Of a DNA stretch of 64,000 nt, positions 11,174 through 20,920 are shown in pieces. The stretch's first letter is position 1, and each line of letters begins with the position of its first letter. The notes under the pieces were generated by a model. The model was not told the origin of the DNA. It searched no databases and saw nothing but the letters and a program-made list of their open reading frames with translations. Made by a program: the position numbers and the translations under genes. Origin of the DNA: JBBQVK01 sp038211735 (GTDB lineage Bacteria > Patescibacteriota > Gracilibacteria > Absconditabacterales > Absconditicoccaceae); the NCBI GenBank assembly GCA_038211735.1, contig JBBQVK010000001.1, forward strand, positions 124,001 through 188,000, given 5' to 3'.

Positions 11174-11726
11174 TCTAACCAGACAGCAAGCGGCTGATAG
11201 ACTTGGTATCTCGACTAGAACTGTCGATAGATACGTTAAGGATGGAAGATTGAGTTACAAAAAAGTAGCCAACAAAGTAATTTTGGCGACTGAAGAGATT
11301 AGCACCTTAAATGATGACTTCTCATTGTTACATCAGCACGATGCTGCAATGGATAGCACAAGAGAGATGCCACCTATGAATCAAGGACTTCAACTACAGA
11401 AACTCGCTCCTATGGACAGCTGATCTGTACGCGAGTTCGCTGATATTTTACAGAAAAAAGACGTAGCACTTGAGGAGAAAAACCAACTTATCTACGTGTT
11501 ACAACGCAGAATTGGTGAACTAGAAACTAAGATGCAACATATGATTGCGCTTCCAGATCACAGTGCGCAAACTCAACTTATACAAGAACAATTAGCAACA
11601 CTTACTGTTGAAAAACAATGACTTGTAGAAGAAGTGAAAAAAGAAAAACTCCGGAACGCAATCTATATCGGGTTAGTAATGATCGCAGCTATTATGATTA
11701 TCTTCTTCGCATTCTTTACAGCCTAA
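11154..11726 (+). CDS. Membrane-anchored helix-turn-helix protein
   Basis: 190 aa. An excisionase/MerR-type HTH at about 5-45 (QQAADRLGISTRTVDRYV) is followed by a Gln-rich coiled coil (about 95-165) and a single C-terminal TM helix (about 167-188). Such proteins may tether DNA or transcription to the membrane. The upstream neighbours are membrane proteins in the same operon. Confidence 0.65.
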
Positions 11727-11743
11727 TCATATTTTTTCACAAG

Positions 11744-11773
11744 AGGATCTGTCTACGGGCAGATTTTTTTGTA
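11744..11773 (+). terminator. Rho-independent terminator
   Basis: Stem ATCTGtC / GgCAGAT with a short TACGG loop, then T7. It ends the operon of 10544-11726. Confidence 0.75.
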
Positions 11774-11961
11774 TTTCAGAAAATTTTCAAAAATAAAAAG
11801 GGGAGCGGCAAAGGAATAAAACATAAAGAAGAGGAGGAGGTGCTATAAAATTACCATAACAAGATGAGTACGCTATCGTGCGTTAAAATACTTTTAGTTT
11901 CACTCATATAAAAGATCTTGAAAGTTATTCCAAAAATCGTAATAAGTCGTTATTGTATTTA

Positions 11962-11998
11962 TGGAATATTCCATCCTATTATATATTGGAATATTCCA
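11962..11998. promoter_or_regulatory. Twin palindromic operator candidate upstream of the DUF134 gene
   Basis: The 12-bp palindrome TGGAATATTCCA occurs at 11962-11973 and again at 11987-11998, 25 bp apart. The second copy ends 25 bp before the DUF134 start codon. A paired palindrome just upstream of a regulator gene suggests autoregulation. No gene is seen in the rest of 11774-12023. Confidence 0.6.
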
Positions 11999-12023
11999 AT
12001 TTAACTGATAACCAGAAGTAGAC

Positions 12024-12392
12024 ATGGACAGACAATTACCATTCTCACAATTACTATGACCAGCACCTAGATGAAGAAAAAAGAAACCAAGACTTATCAA
12101 CTTTGTCCCTACTCTAACGATTTGGGAACCAACTGATGGTATCAAAGATACTACCAACGTCCACCTCTGACACGACGAGCTTGAAGCATTGAGGCTTAAG
12201 CATATCAATGGGCTTGGTATCATTTCTGCTGCCAAGCAAATGGGAATATCTAAATCATTATTCGCCAGCATCCATAATGCAGCCATAAAGAAGGTCACCA
12301 ATGCGCTTATACATGGGAGATCCTTACATATTGAACTAGGAAGACCAGAATACCAAGAACCACTGTCTATAGGCTTTAAAACACTCGATTAG
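12024..12392 (+). CDS. DUF134-family DNA-binding protein
   Basis: 122 aa. The N-terminal basic Arg/Lys motif GRKKKPRLINF, then VHLGHDELEALRLKHINGL and an HTH-like AAKQMGISKSLFASI (sigma70 region-4-like) followed by KKVTNALIHGRSLHIE define the DUF134 family of predicted regulators. Three UGAs encode Gly, one of them in the HLGHDELEAL motif. Located just downstream of the twin palindrome it may bind. The stop codon overlaps the left inverted repeat of the HNH cassette. Confidence 0.8.
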
Positions 12393-12403
12393 GGTTGCAC
12401 AAT
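12390..12403 (+). repeat. Left inverted repeat of the HNH cassette
   Basis: TAGGGTTGCACAAT. The exact reverse complement is at 13186-13199, on the other side of the HNH gene. The first three bases are the stop codon of the DUF134 gene. Confidence 0.65.
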
Positions 12404-12511
12404 TATAGGTATCCCAATTGATGTGATTTTGAGAGAGAGTAGTCCTGTAACAGGTAGCTTTTTTTGTATATAGATTTCTCACTAAAATAAATTTATTCTG
12501 ATGGACGCTAG

Positions 12512-13135
12512 TTATCTATTTTTTACAATATCTTTACACACTTTATAGAATTCGCTTTCAGTTAGTGTTCATTTCATCTGATTGATAAAAGTGCAACATA
12601 GTACAATATTATCTAAGGTATATCATAGGTCGTTATCTAGTCTATCGCATGAAACTTGCATTCTTGTCTTTTCTGTCCAACTTCCTCCTTTATATCCTAC
12701 AAACTCAAAACTCATTGGATATGAGCTATAGTAACAAAGTCATTTTTGCTTTTCTCGCAAAGATAAAAGAGCCTGTAGCGTAATACCAAAATGAATATTC
12801 CTTTTCTTTGCTCCTTGTAGAAGATGATCATATATACAGCTTATAGCTCATTCGATAGTCATTCTTTGTCCAGATCTTGCCTTATAGACCCTTTCTCTTT
12901 TGCAAGGTTTACATTCATATAAGTAACGATATTTCCCTGCAAGTTGACTATCCATGTACTGGATAACAAACTCCTTAGAACTCTTTTCTACACCACAATG
13001 ATTACAACGAAATGGCGTGTTGTTCTCTATTATATCTTCTCGTTTTTTTCTAGTTGCTAGGGCTTGTTGAAGAGCTCTTTCTTGATCTAAATAGTTGCCC
13101 ATATACAATCTTAAAGGATAAACATCCATAGGCAT
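12512..13135 (-). CDS. HNH endonuclease
   Basis: 207 aa with UGA read as Gly (TAA stop). A zinc-finger-like region has CNHCG near 44 and CKPC near 76. The HNH core has GLCYYSS...PMSF, then SCDRLDNDLGYTLDNIVL and the closing NQMKGTLTESEF typical of phage and homing HNH nucleases. It is convergent with the DUF134 gene and lies between 14-bp inverted repeats, which suggests a mobile nuclease cassette. ATG 13135 is used; an ATG two codons later is possible. Confidence 0.78.
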
Positions 13136-13139
13136 ATTA

Positions 13140-13174
13140 AACCTTGCACATTAAAAATCAAGTCCTGCAAGGTT
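13140..13174. repeat. Inverted repeat in the HNH 5' region
   Basis: AACCTTGCA (13140-13148) and TGCAAGGTT (13166-13174) form a 9-bp stem immediately upstream of the HNH start codon. It could be an operator or a translation-controlling hairpin. Confidence 0.45.
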
Positions 13175-13185
13175 AAACAAGGTAT

Positions 13186-13216
13186 ATTGTGCAACCCTAG
13201 ATTCGTTGAATCTAGG
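13186..13216 (-). repeat. Right inverted repeat of the HNH cassette plus adjoining hairpin
   Basis: ATTGTGCAACCCTA (13186-13199) mirrors 12390-12403. It runs into a perfect hairpin CCTAGATTC-GTT-GAATCTAGG (13196-13216). The 9-mer TAGGTATCC occurs just outside or inside both ends (about 12406 and 13213). Confidence 0.6.
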
Positions 13217-13328
13217 TATCCTGTTCAATACTCCTTTCAAATAGGCTTTCTTGGTAGTTTAACAAAAACATGTACAGCTATAATTAGCTATTCTAAGTAC
13301 ACTATTTGCCTAGTTTTTTATAAAAACC

Positions 13329-13352
13329 AGAGAGGGGAGTACTCCTCTCTTT
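13329..13352. terminator. Hairpin, probable terminator
   Basis: AGAGAG pairs with CTCTCT, with an inner GAG/CTC stem, flanked by an A-rich run on the left and TTTAAATT on the right. It would serve the minus-strand gene at 13378-13545. Confidence 0.5.
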
Positions 13353-13377
13353 AAATTGTTACCAACTCATATAACCC

Positions 13378-13545
13378 CTACGACTTCAATTTTTGCGTTA
13401 GCTCATCTATAGCTAACTTCTTAACTTGTGTCACAAAATCATGATCTTTCATTAGATATTCAGCTACTTTTTTCCCATTCTTCTCAAGAAAACTCTCTAA
13501 ACGGCTATCAATCTCTCTAAGTTGTTCATCGGTGAATACTGCCAT
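13378..13545 (-). CDS. Small hypothetical protein, 55 aa
   Basis: Begins MAVFTDEQLREIDSRLE and ends in TAG. It appears to be a single amphipathic helical protein with a KKVAEYLMKDHDF middle. A truncated, diverged copy of its start lies at 16295-16351, on the far side of a 2.7-kb insertion. Its promoter carries TTTCTTTATAGTTTAAC, shared with the pilus operon promoter. Function unknown. Confidence 0.55.
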   Translation of the reverse strand: MAVFTDEQLREIDSRLESFLEKNGKKVAEYLMKDHDFVTQVKKLAIDELTQKLKS

Positions 13546-13575
13546 CGTTATATTGGTTAAACTATAAAGAAACCT

Positions 13576-13638
13576 CAGTATACCCTGCAATTCAGGAAAA
13601 TCTAGCCATTTTTTACGTTAAAAAAAATCCAACCTGGC
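13576..13638. repeat. 63-bp direct repeat, copy 1
   Basis: Differs from 16355-16417 at a single base. The two copies bracket the 13639-16354 insertion. Copy 1 contains only half of the terminator hairpin that is complete beside copy 2. Confidence 0.85.
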
Positions 13639-13661
13639 TCTAGTGGGGGGAAAGTTTGAGA

Positions 13662-14162
13662 TTACTTATACCGTCTTTCAGTTCAGAATGGACTCATTGA
13701 GAAATTTGGTGTAAGTTGCCATTTAATAAGAGCGTATTCAAGGCAATGATACTTTGTTGAAAAAGTCTTTGGCCTGTTACCGTTGTTATGGCTGGTCGAA
13801 TCATAGATTTCAAGTTCAAATCACTCTATTAATCTTTCCCCTTGCACAATGTCATTTATGGCGTCTAACTGCATTATCTTATAAGCCCAAGTATGTCATT
13901 CAGTTCCAGAATATATCTTTAACAAAAGTTCGATTGTTGGTTTTACTTCATATGCACCTATCATTTCTAAAGACGAATGAACTAGAATTGTTGAACTCAA
14001 TATATCCTCAGAGTACACTTTTAGCTTTAGTGAGTTTCTGTTGTTGAGCTTTGTTAACCGTATTGATACTCCTATTGCGACACAACTAGATACAACCGCA
14101 AATACTTCTACCAAATTTGATTGCCAGCTATATCACATAACCAAAGTTTGTTCGACTCACAT
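13662..14162 (-). CDS. Hypothetical protein, about 166 aa
   Basis: Open for 167 codons with UGA as Gly and ending in TAA. An N-terminal hydrophobic stretch (about residues 17-35) is followed by a polar region with LKLKVYSEDI and a C-terminal region rich in Tyr, Trp and charged residues. ATGs at 14162 and 14138 are both possible starts. It lies inside the direct-repeat-bounded insertion. No family is recognised, and the gene is less certain than its neighbours. Confidence 0.45.
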
Positions 14163-14367
14163 AATTACATCTCATGTATATATGATAAATAGACAGATCT
14201 TGTATACTGAAATGTACGTATGAGTAAAGAAAACATAAAATCAGGTGATTAAAATAATTGCGTATTGCTATACTTTGACTATACTTTTACTATATCGACT
14301 TGCAAATTTATTAGTAAACAGTATTAAATGACCATAATTAACAACAATCAATAATAATTAACATTAA

Positions 14368-14597
14368 AAACAGAAGCCACTAGTTTCCGCTAATGAGCCT
14401 CTGTAATAGCCTTACCTCTTAGTTATGTATTCCAATAGAAGTAACGCAACCTTAGCTATAAGAACTAAGATTCAATCGTTAGAATTATTCATTCATTAGA
14501 TCATGGTTAGAAAATAAAGTGTATTTACCTCACTGAGTATGAGGAAAAACAAGAGCTACAAAGCCCATTACTGCCCACATAACGTGGGCTTTTTTTG
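14368..14597 (+). ncRNA. Candidate structured RNA with its own terminator
   Basis: No coding frame fits here. Three successive hairpins precede a terminator: ACAGAaGC/GCcTCTGT (14370-14404), CTTAGTT/AACTAAG (14418-14469) and CCTCA/TGAGG (14528-14544). A possible promoter (TTGCGT, 16 bp, TATACT) lies near 14260-14287. I do not match it to a known RNA class. Confidence 0.4.
14573..14597 (+). terminator. Rho-independent terminator
   Basis: GCCCAC-ATAAC-GTGGGC followed by T7. No open frame precedes it on this strand, which is the main reason to suspect an RNA gene upstream. Confidence 0.85.
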
Positions 14598-14848
14598 TAT
14601 AAGATTGTTATGCCCCAATACAAGCCTTGCCTCGCAAAGAAAAAAACAAGCCGACCTTATCACAGATATAATTTTTACAAACCTCTCCTACGGGTAGGTG
14701 TTGCGCAAATCAAAACATTGTGCAAACCTAAAAATACTTCCGTAAAATATCTATTAATCTGTTCAAATCAGTAGAATTACTGATTTAGACAAATACTTTG
14801 TACCTTTATACATTATATTTGGCGAAGTAAAATTAAACTTTATTTTTC

Positions 14849-15379
14849 TTAATTTTCTATATCCCATGTCTCCCAATTCTTTGTGCTAGAATCTATATCG
14901 TCAATTAATAATTTTCTTCTATTTTTAATATCAAATACAATTACAAAATATTGTATTTTTAAACCTTTAATAACTGTCGTATCATTTCTAATTTTCTTCA
15001 ATTTATTAATATCTGTATCTATAGATTTTGTAGTATATGTATCATCACTGCTTTTACAGTTTACTCTACGTAGTTTAATTTCAATGACAGCGTGATAATC
15101 ATTAAAACTATATCACTTAGAAGGTAAGCGAGTTGGATCTTCTGTATTTATATTGTCCTTTACTAATACTACTATATCAGAACGATATTTTAATCATCCA
15201 CTTTTCCCATACCAACGTACTTCTGAATGGATAGAAACATTACTTTCATTTTGAAATATTCTTTCAAGAGATCAATATAATTTGCAACGGACATCATCTT
15301 CCGTTAAGAAATCTTTTTTTCACCATTTTTTATCAACAAAACTTTTTACTGATTCCGCTATTGAGCTCTGGATCTTCAT
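14849..15379 (-). CDS. PD-(D/E)XK-type nuclease-like protein
   Basis: 176 aa with four UGA-encoded Gly. The core reads YRSDIVVL (catalytic Asp near 70) and then HAVIEIKLRR (E-x-K near 105), the arrangement of restriction-endonuclease-fold enzymes. An N-terminal helical region LTEDDVRCKLYGSLERIF precedes it. It lies 62 nt downstream of the 2-TM gene at 15442-16221 on the same strand, inside the repeat-bounded insertion. It would cut or process nucleic acid; the target is unknown. Confidence 0.65.
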
Positions 15380-15441
15380 AAGAACTTACTTGAAATAGTA
15401 AAAGGAAAGTTAATTCTTATCAATTATAATGCTCCTAAGTA

Positions 15442-16221
15442 CTACATTCATTCATAGTAATCATCGTCACGATCATTATACTCATAATCTTGCTCAGTTT
15501 TTTCTAACATCTCTAACATCAATCTTTTAAGATCTTTATCATCTATGTTTACTACTTCCTTTATATGTTTTAAGTTATCATATTTTCAAATAAGTGATTT
15601 CTCTATACTTAATTTACCAATACTCTCAACCTCTCATAGATCTAAAACTTCTGAAGATACTAATTGTAAGTTATTAATATTTCTTATTAGTCCAAATGTT
15701 TTTATTTTCGATGAATATATTTCAAAATTTTGTCATTCAATTCTTGGTAGAGATCTAATGTCTTTGTATTTAATAATTATGTTCACAGGATTGTTATTTG
15801 GTAAAATAGAAGTGATATACGGTCAGTCTCAATCTGTATTATATTGAATCGAATTTAAAGACAACTTTGACCACCTCACATCTTCAGTGTTGTTTAGTAT
15901 AAAATCAATAATACTATATATTCACTCACTGAAATTTTCTTTAATTTCCATTTTACCAGTATTGTCATCAAATTTTCTAAGTTTCTCTAATAAGAAAAAC
16001 GATTCAATATGACTATGTAAATCCGTTCTGCTCCATATATTCCAACTTACTACTCAAGAAATTATTGTCATTACAATAATTAGAATATCACTTTCCACAA
16101 TATCTAACCATACTATTAGAAATACCGGTATAAAAAATATCATATATCCAATAAGGAAAGTTATTATTCAATATGATAACCGCCATAAAATAGAAATAAT
16201 ATTGCGTATAAATTTATTCAT
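15442..16221 (-). CDS. Two-TM protein with a soluble C-terminal domain
   Basis: 259 aa with several UGA-encoded Gly, ending in TAG. Two TM helices occupy about 12-38 and 43-62 (the second contains a Trp-rich end). The remaining 190 residues are soluble and charged, ending in a run of Asp and Tyr. This shape is seen in membrane effectors of some anti-phage systems, but I cannot assign a family. It is upstream of, and probably co-transcribed with, the PD-(D/E)XK gene. The AT content is higher than in the housekeeping genes around it. Confidence 0.6.
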
Positions 16222-16294
16222 AATAATTATAATTAATATTAGATAATAAAATATTACTTCCCTACAGCCTTCTCAGAGTATCCTTTTAACAAAT

Positions 16295-16351
16295 TTATCC
16301 GTGTTTTTCTCGAGCAACTTCTCTTACTTGTTCATCAGTAAATACAACCAT
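16295..16351 (-). pseudogene. Truncated duplicate of the start of the 13378-13545 gene
   Basis: The frame reads MVVFTDEQVREVAREKHG then TAA. The first nine residues match those of the small protein at 13378-13545 (MAVFTDEQL). It sits directly before copy 2 of the 63-bp repeat, as the full gene does before copy 1, so it is the broken end left by the insertion. The rest of 16222-16548 shows no gene. Confidence 0.6.
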
Positions 16352-16354
16352 ATC

Positions 16355-16417
16355 CAGTATACCCTGCAATTCAGAAAAATCTAGCCATTTTTTACGTTAA
16401 AAAAAATCCAACCTGGC
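16355..16417. repeat. 63-bp direct repeat, copy 2
   Basis: 62 of 63 bases match 13576-13638. On the minus strand this copy forms the downstream end of the TerC transcript. Confidence 0.85.
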
Positions 16418-16430
16418 GTTCCAGGTCGGA
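16399..16430 (-). terminator. Rho-independent terminator of the TerC gene
   Basis: On the minus strand TCCgACCTGG-AACG-CCAGGTtGGA precedes T8. It lies about 120 nt after the TerC stop. Confidence 0.85.
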
Positions 16431-16548
16431 CTTTAAAGAGAAAATGAATTTTTTTAATATCTTGGAGCACAATACAACAAATGCTTTTAGCGTTTTAGCT
16501 TTCTTTCGCATTTTCGTAATTCTATTTTGCTCTTCTTCATTTGGATGA

Positions 16549-17346
16549 TTACATATGTCCGTTTCTGAACGGACGTTTTAGTTTTACGGGATTATCTCTC
16601 CGTGTCTTTGCGATATCCACAATCCATCCCATGAAGAACACTGAAAGGATGTAGAGAATGAACATGCCTTGCGAGATGTTCGTGGCATAATACTTGTTGA
16701 AGACTGACATATGCGCTTGATAAGCTCCATTCATACATAGTATAAAGCCTATTGAGATTAAAAGACATAAGCCTAATACCTCAAAGTCCGGTTTCCGAGC
16801 TACAAAATCGCACAAGCGTCTAGCAAAAAACAGCGAAAAGCAAAGGCTACAAATAGCAGATCCTAGTATTACAGGAAACGAGCTAGTTATAGCAACGATT
16901 GCAATCGTAGAGTCAAATGAAAATAAGACGTTGAGCATACAAATGATCAAGACTCCTTTCCAAAATCCTCTTTTGCTGATAGATGTATGCTCTTCAACAC
17001 CACGCAGTTTCTGAGAGACAGAGTTCATTCCGTTTAACATAAGGAACACTCCTCCACCCAAGAAGATGAGACTTTTGGTGTCAAAGTCCCCGTAAATCCA
17101 GCTCGTATGAAGAGAAACCCAAACCGGAGAACTCTTCTGTACTAGTAAGGTAATCCCCCACATAATGGCGAACTTCAATACGGTTGCGATTATCATACCG
17201 TAATTAATCGCCCTTCCTCTACTCTCTTCAGGCAGCTTCTTTGCAAAGAGACTGATAACCATTAGATTATCTGGGCTTAACGCTATTTGCAGTATTGTTG
17301 CTGCTAATAACGTAAACCAAAAGTCAGTGTTATATATGAACAACAT
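16549..17346 (-). CDS. TerC-family integral membrane protein
   Basis: 265 aa, about eight TM helices. The two TerC hallmark helices carry acidic residues: ALSPDNLMVISLFAKKLP near 23-40 and LFSFDSTIAIVAITSSF near 142-158. TerC/Alx proteins are implicated in metal-ion (manganese) export and tellurite resistance. No UGA occurs in this frame, unusual for a gene of this length here. It ends in TAA with a terminator downstream. Confidence 0.85.
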   Translation of the reverse strand: MLFIYNTDFWFTLLAATILQIALSPDNLMVISLFAKKLPEESRGRAINYGMIIATVLKFAIMWGITLLVQKSSPVWVSLHTSWIYGDFDTKSLIFLGGGVFLMLNGMNSVSQKLRGVEEHTSISKRGFWKGVLIICMLNVLFSFDSTIAIVAITSSFPVILGSAICSLCFSLFFARRLCDFVARKPDFEVLGLCLLISIGFILCMNGAYQAHMSVFNKYYATNISQGMFILYILSVFFMGWIVDIAKTRRDNPVKLKRPFRNGHM

Positions 17347-17433
17347 AGGTACGTGTTTTTATATTTGAGTTAATGACCAATTTTATAAGCACATACTTAT
17401 ATATATTTGTCAAGTATTTACAAGGGGAGTTTG

Positions 17434-18558
17434 CTAGCGGATACTTTGGTAGCCTCCTGCTCTACCGCCTTTTGATAAGACGACCTGATAGAGTTGATTC
17501 CTTCTACAACGGAAGCTCCCTGCACAACAAAGAAAATAGTACTTCCATATTCTAACAAACGTTTCCCCATATTTTTTTTGGATTTCTCACAGATGTTCCT
17601 TAAAATTCTCCCACCATGCCATCAACGTGGGATCATAATACTGCCCGAAATTATGCCAGTCTTCCAACGTGAATAGTCCTTCTATAGCTTTGCTAATTTG
17701 TGAAGCAGAAGGAAGCACTGCGCCAGGAAAGATATATTTATTAATCCAAGGATCGATATCTCTTTGTGATTCTTTACCAGCAATTGTGTGCAAAAGAAAC
17801 AGTCATGCATCAGTCAATAAGCGATGGACTACTTCCATAATCGTACGATAGTTTTTCGGTCCGACATGTTCAATCATACCGCAGATTAAAATCTTATCCC
17901 ACGTACCTTGTAGATCGCGATAATCACTATATAGAATTTCGACCGGTAATCATTTCGTATACTCTTTAGCATAACTTATTTGCTCTTTGCTAATTGATAC
18001 GCCGGTAACATGACAACCATAATTCTGCGCAGCGTACTTTGCAAACCCTCCCCGTCCACAGCCAATATCAAGCACATGGTCAGTCTGTTTTAGTTGTAAT
18101 TTTTTACAAATAAGATCGAGTTTTTGTTCTTGAGCTGTATTAAGATCAGTAGTATCCTTGAAATATCAGCACGTGTACTGATTATATGGGTCTAGAAATT
18201 TCATATAAAAATTCGCATCTAGATCATAATGCTTTTCAACGTTTTGACGAGCACGTGAACGATTTTGCATGTTCAACAAAGAAGCTTTAAAAACTTCCCA
18301 GAGTAGTCTTATATTCGGTTTCAAATTTTCATACGCCCCCGTACGCAATACTTTAGAAAAGAATTCATCAAGTTGATCACATTCTCGCCGTCCTTCAATA
18401 TATGCATCACCCAATCCTAGAGACCCTTGCGATATGATACGCCCATAAAGCTGTTCATTGTGTACTACCATATCATATGGCCTGTTTCAGTTAATCTGAA
18501 TACCCGCTAGTTCCAATAATCCTTCCACAATACGCTTTGCTTGTAGCATGGTTAGCAT
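17434..18558 (-). CDS. cfa: Cyclopropane-fatty-acyl-phospholipid synthase
   Basis: 374 aa. The N-terminal domain carries GSLGLGDAYIEG, the SAM-binding motif is VLDIGCGRGGF near 165, and GMIEHVGPKNY and the C-terminal KYYLCCAGSFRCR match the CFA family throughout. The enzyme adds a methylene from SAM to unsaturated acyl chains of membrane lipids. A fatty acid desaturase at 30.3 kb could supply the double bonds. UGA encodes several Gly. The usual N-terminus is complete when the start at 18558 is used. Confidence 0.9.
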
Positions 18559-18700
18559 ATAGATAGTAAAAAGATATTAATTAATTGATATATAGTAGTA
18601 GATACTGTTTTTACAAGAGAAATAGGCTAACTTTAACTACCCTTGTAGTTTTACTGCCAGTGACTATAAGTTGAGTGCTTTATTCTTTAGATACATCCCT

Positions 18701-19192
18701 ATGAAATATATTATATCTATGATTGCATTGAGTACTGTTGTAGTAGCAGGTTGTTGGAATAAAAAAACACCTATTGTAGTGGTTCCTACGCCTACCCCAA
18801 TTGTAGAAGCCCCAGTAGTCACAGGAGAAGAATTGATAATTCAAATTACGTATACTGGCTGAGCAGAAATCGTTTCTGTTGAATCTCCTCTGCCTTGAGA
18901 TATTGTTACCTCTCCTCTTGCAATTAGTGGAACTGCCCCTGGATATTGGTTCTTCGAAGCAACCGCTCCTGTAGTATTGATGGATCCTAACAATGTCATT
19001 CTTGCAGCATGAGTTATAAGTGCTACGCAAGATCGGATGACTGGAGCTCTTGTACCGTTCGAATGAACACTTAGCTACACAGTCGATCCAAACTGGCCAA
19101 ATGATCTTGGGAAACTTATACTTAAAAAAGATAATCCTTCTGGAATGCCAGAAAACGACGCTTCACTAGAAATGCCCATCCATTTACAATAA
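18701..19192 (+). CDS. Gmad2-domain lipoprotein
   Basis: 163 aa. The signal peptide ends VVVAG|C near residue 18. A Pro/Thr/Val linker follows. The immunoglobulin-like Gmad2 domain at about 65-160 shows SPLPGDIVTSPLAISGTAPG, WFFEATAPVVLMD and FEGTLSYTV. Gmad2 domains occur in spore-germination and cell-surface proteins. One UGA Gly lies in the PLPGDIV motif. It ends 3 nt from the convergent gene at 19196. Confidence 0.8.
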
Positions 19193-19195
19193 CTA

Positions 19196-20920
19196 TTACT
19201 TACTCAGTACTTCCAAGATTTCTGTAAATGCATCCATGGTATGTTGCGTAGTATCAGTACGTATAGTATTGTTGGTAACATTTGCACGTAATGCTCAGAT
19301 AACACGTTCAGGATGTTGTACAAAATATGCATCGGTCTGATCATATTGTAAGTTAAGCAGATTATGTACTCCCAACGTTATTGCTTGACGATATTTTTCT
19401 TGATGTGCTGTATCATCTAGAAGCTTAGCCATTCAGTAAGCATAGGCGAGACCTTCGACATAGACAGCATCAGATGCACTATGGGGTGTCCCATACTGGG
19501 GAAATTTAGGGTTATAAAATCTTCATACAAGGTCCGCAGGACCTTCAGATTCTGGCGTGTGTAACATTTCATCTATCAACTTATCATTGAGGACAAAGAT
19601 AGCTTGTGCATAATGTTCATCTTTCGTAATGGTATAGAGTTTATATAACGATATCGTATGTCGAGGAACGTATGCAGGATAGTAATGTTCTGCTATGTGT
19701 GTCACATAACGATCTACATAAAAATCTTGTGCTTTTATAGCAGCATCCAATCGACGTTGTTGTCCTGTCTTTTGGTAGTACTCTACTAACGCCAAAATTC
19801 ACTCACCAGAATAAAATGTTAATAAGTAATCTTTGTCATACGCATAGCTTGGTTTAATCCATCGAGGTTCGAAAGATCAATCCGGCTGCATAAGATCAAC
19901 GATTGTCGTTGCCAGCTTCTCTGCCTGTAAGGCATACTCATCATAATAGGGGCTCGCCGAAAGAGTTCTTAGAAGCATACCGATTGCTCATAACTTAGAA
20001 TTATTTTGGTAAAGTACCCATCCATTACGGGCATCTTCTTTGTACCATGTAGCAAAAATATATGCTAAATTACGTTTGTGTGCAGGTAGTAAGTTTTTAT
20101 CACTCTGACTTAGTCGTGCCAAAAATCTCGAAGCCATAAATTGACGGATCAAATTATTAGTTGAGGAGTAAGTAGATACAGAAGGATTATACTCATAGGT
20201 AAATTTGCCTTTCGCATCTACATTATTTAGGAGCCAGTTGGTCGCTTTCGATAATGCGTCTTGCAATTTCTCTATGTTAAATTCTATGTTGGTATCAATC
20301 TGTTTCCCTCTAAAAAAAGTCACAACTTCTCACGATGCATCATAGGCGATATGCATCTCAGGGGCATAGAGGTATGCTACTCACGTAAAGTTGTTACATG
20401 AACTTTTAAGGTTTAAATTTTTACATAAGAGCGTGCGTATATCTTGTTCGCTCTTGTTTTCTTCTATGGCATAACTTCCCCGATAGGCGCTATCCTTCTG
20501 GTCCAAGCTCATTTTTACAGCATCGGATCACAGTACGTATGAGGCATCTACCGGCCTTCGATGATCTATAATATGAAAATGCACAGAGTAGTCTTCCAAC
20601 GTACTTCACTGTACTACTCAACTTTGAGTTGCTTGCCTGATCGCACTGCTAAGGTTTTCCTCAAGTGATTTTCCTTCTATGTATGCTGCGCTAACTTTTT
20701 TTCCTTTTTGCCGTAGCACTATAACAACAGGATTATTTGCGCTTGTAAGGTCTTTCGGGAAATCTCCTTTACCATACGCATACGAAAGAAGTTCGCTTTT
20801 ATCTTGTTCGGATAGAGTGTTTACTGGTATGGTAGTTTTCGATATAGATGAACGCATACATCATGTCAAAAAGACACCATAAGCTACTATACACAAATAA
20901 CCAATAATTTTTTTTATCAT
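19196..20920 (-). CDS. Lipoprotein with AMMECR1-like and alpha-toroid domains
   Basis: 574 aa. The signal peptide ends FLTG|C near residue 21. An N-terminal region (about 50-190; VVIVLRQKGKKVSAAYIEGK then SLEENLSSAIRQA) resembles AMMECR1-type folds, though weakly. Residues 220-574 are a helical repeat rich in Tyr, Trp and Ala with pairs such as FYVDRYVTHIAEHYYPAYVP and SASDAVYVEGLAYAG, consistent with an (alpha/alpha)6 barrel as in glycan-active enzymes. The substrate is unknown. The first seven bases overlap the upstream gene. Confidence 0.55.

Noticed and set aside
13640..13810. Transposase remnant at the left end of the insertion
   Set aside because: Two plus-strand frames give phrases that loosely look like a transposase end, but neither has a recognisable DDE motif, and a longer minus-strand frame covers the same DNA.
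14419..14480. A tRNA-like element in the insertion
   Set aside because: An ATTCAATC loop looks T-arm-like, but no acceptor stem, anticodon arm or CCA-compatible end can be built.
15545..15847. A 100-aa plus-strand ORF opposite the 2-TM gene
   Set aside because: The minus-strand frame is longer, has a sensible start, TM helices and operon partner; the plus frame is its shadow.
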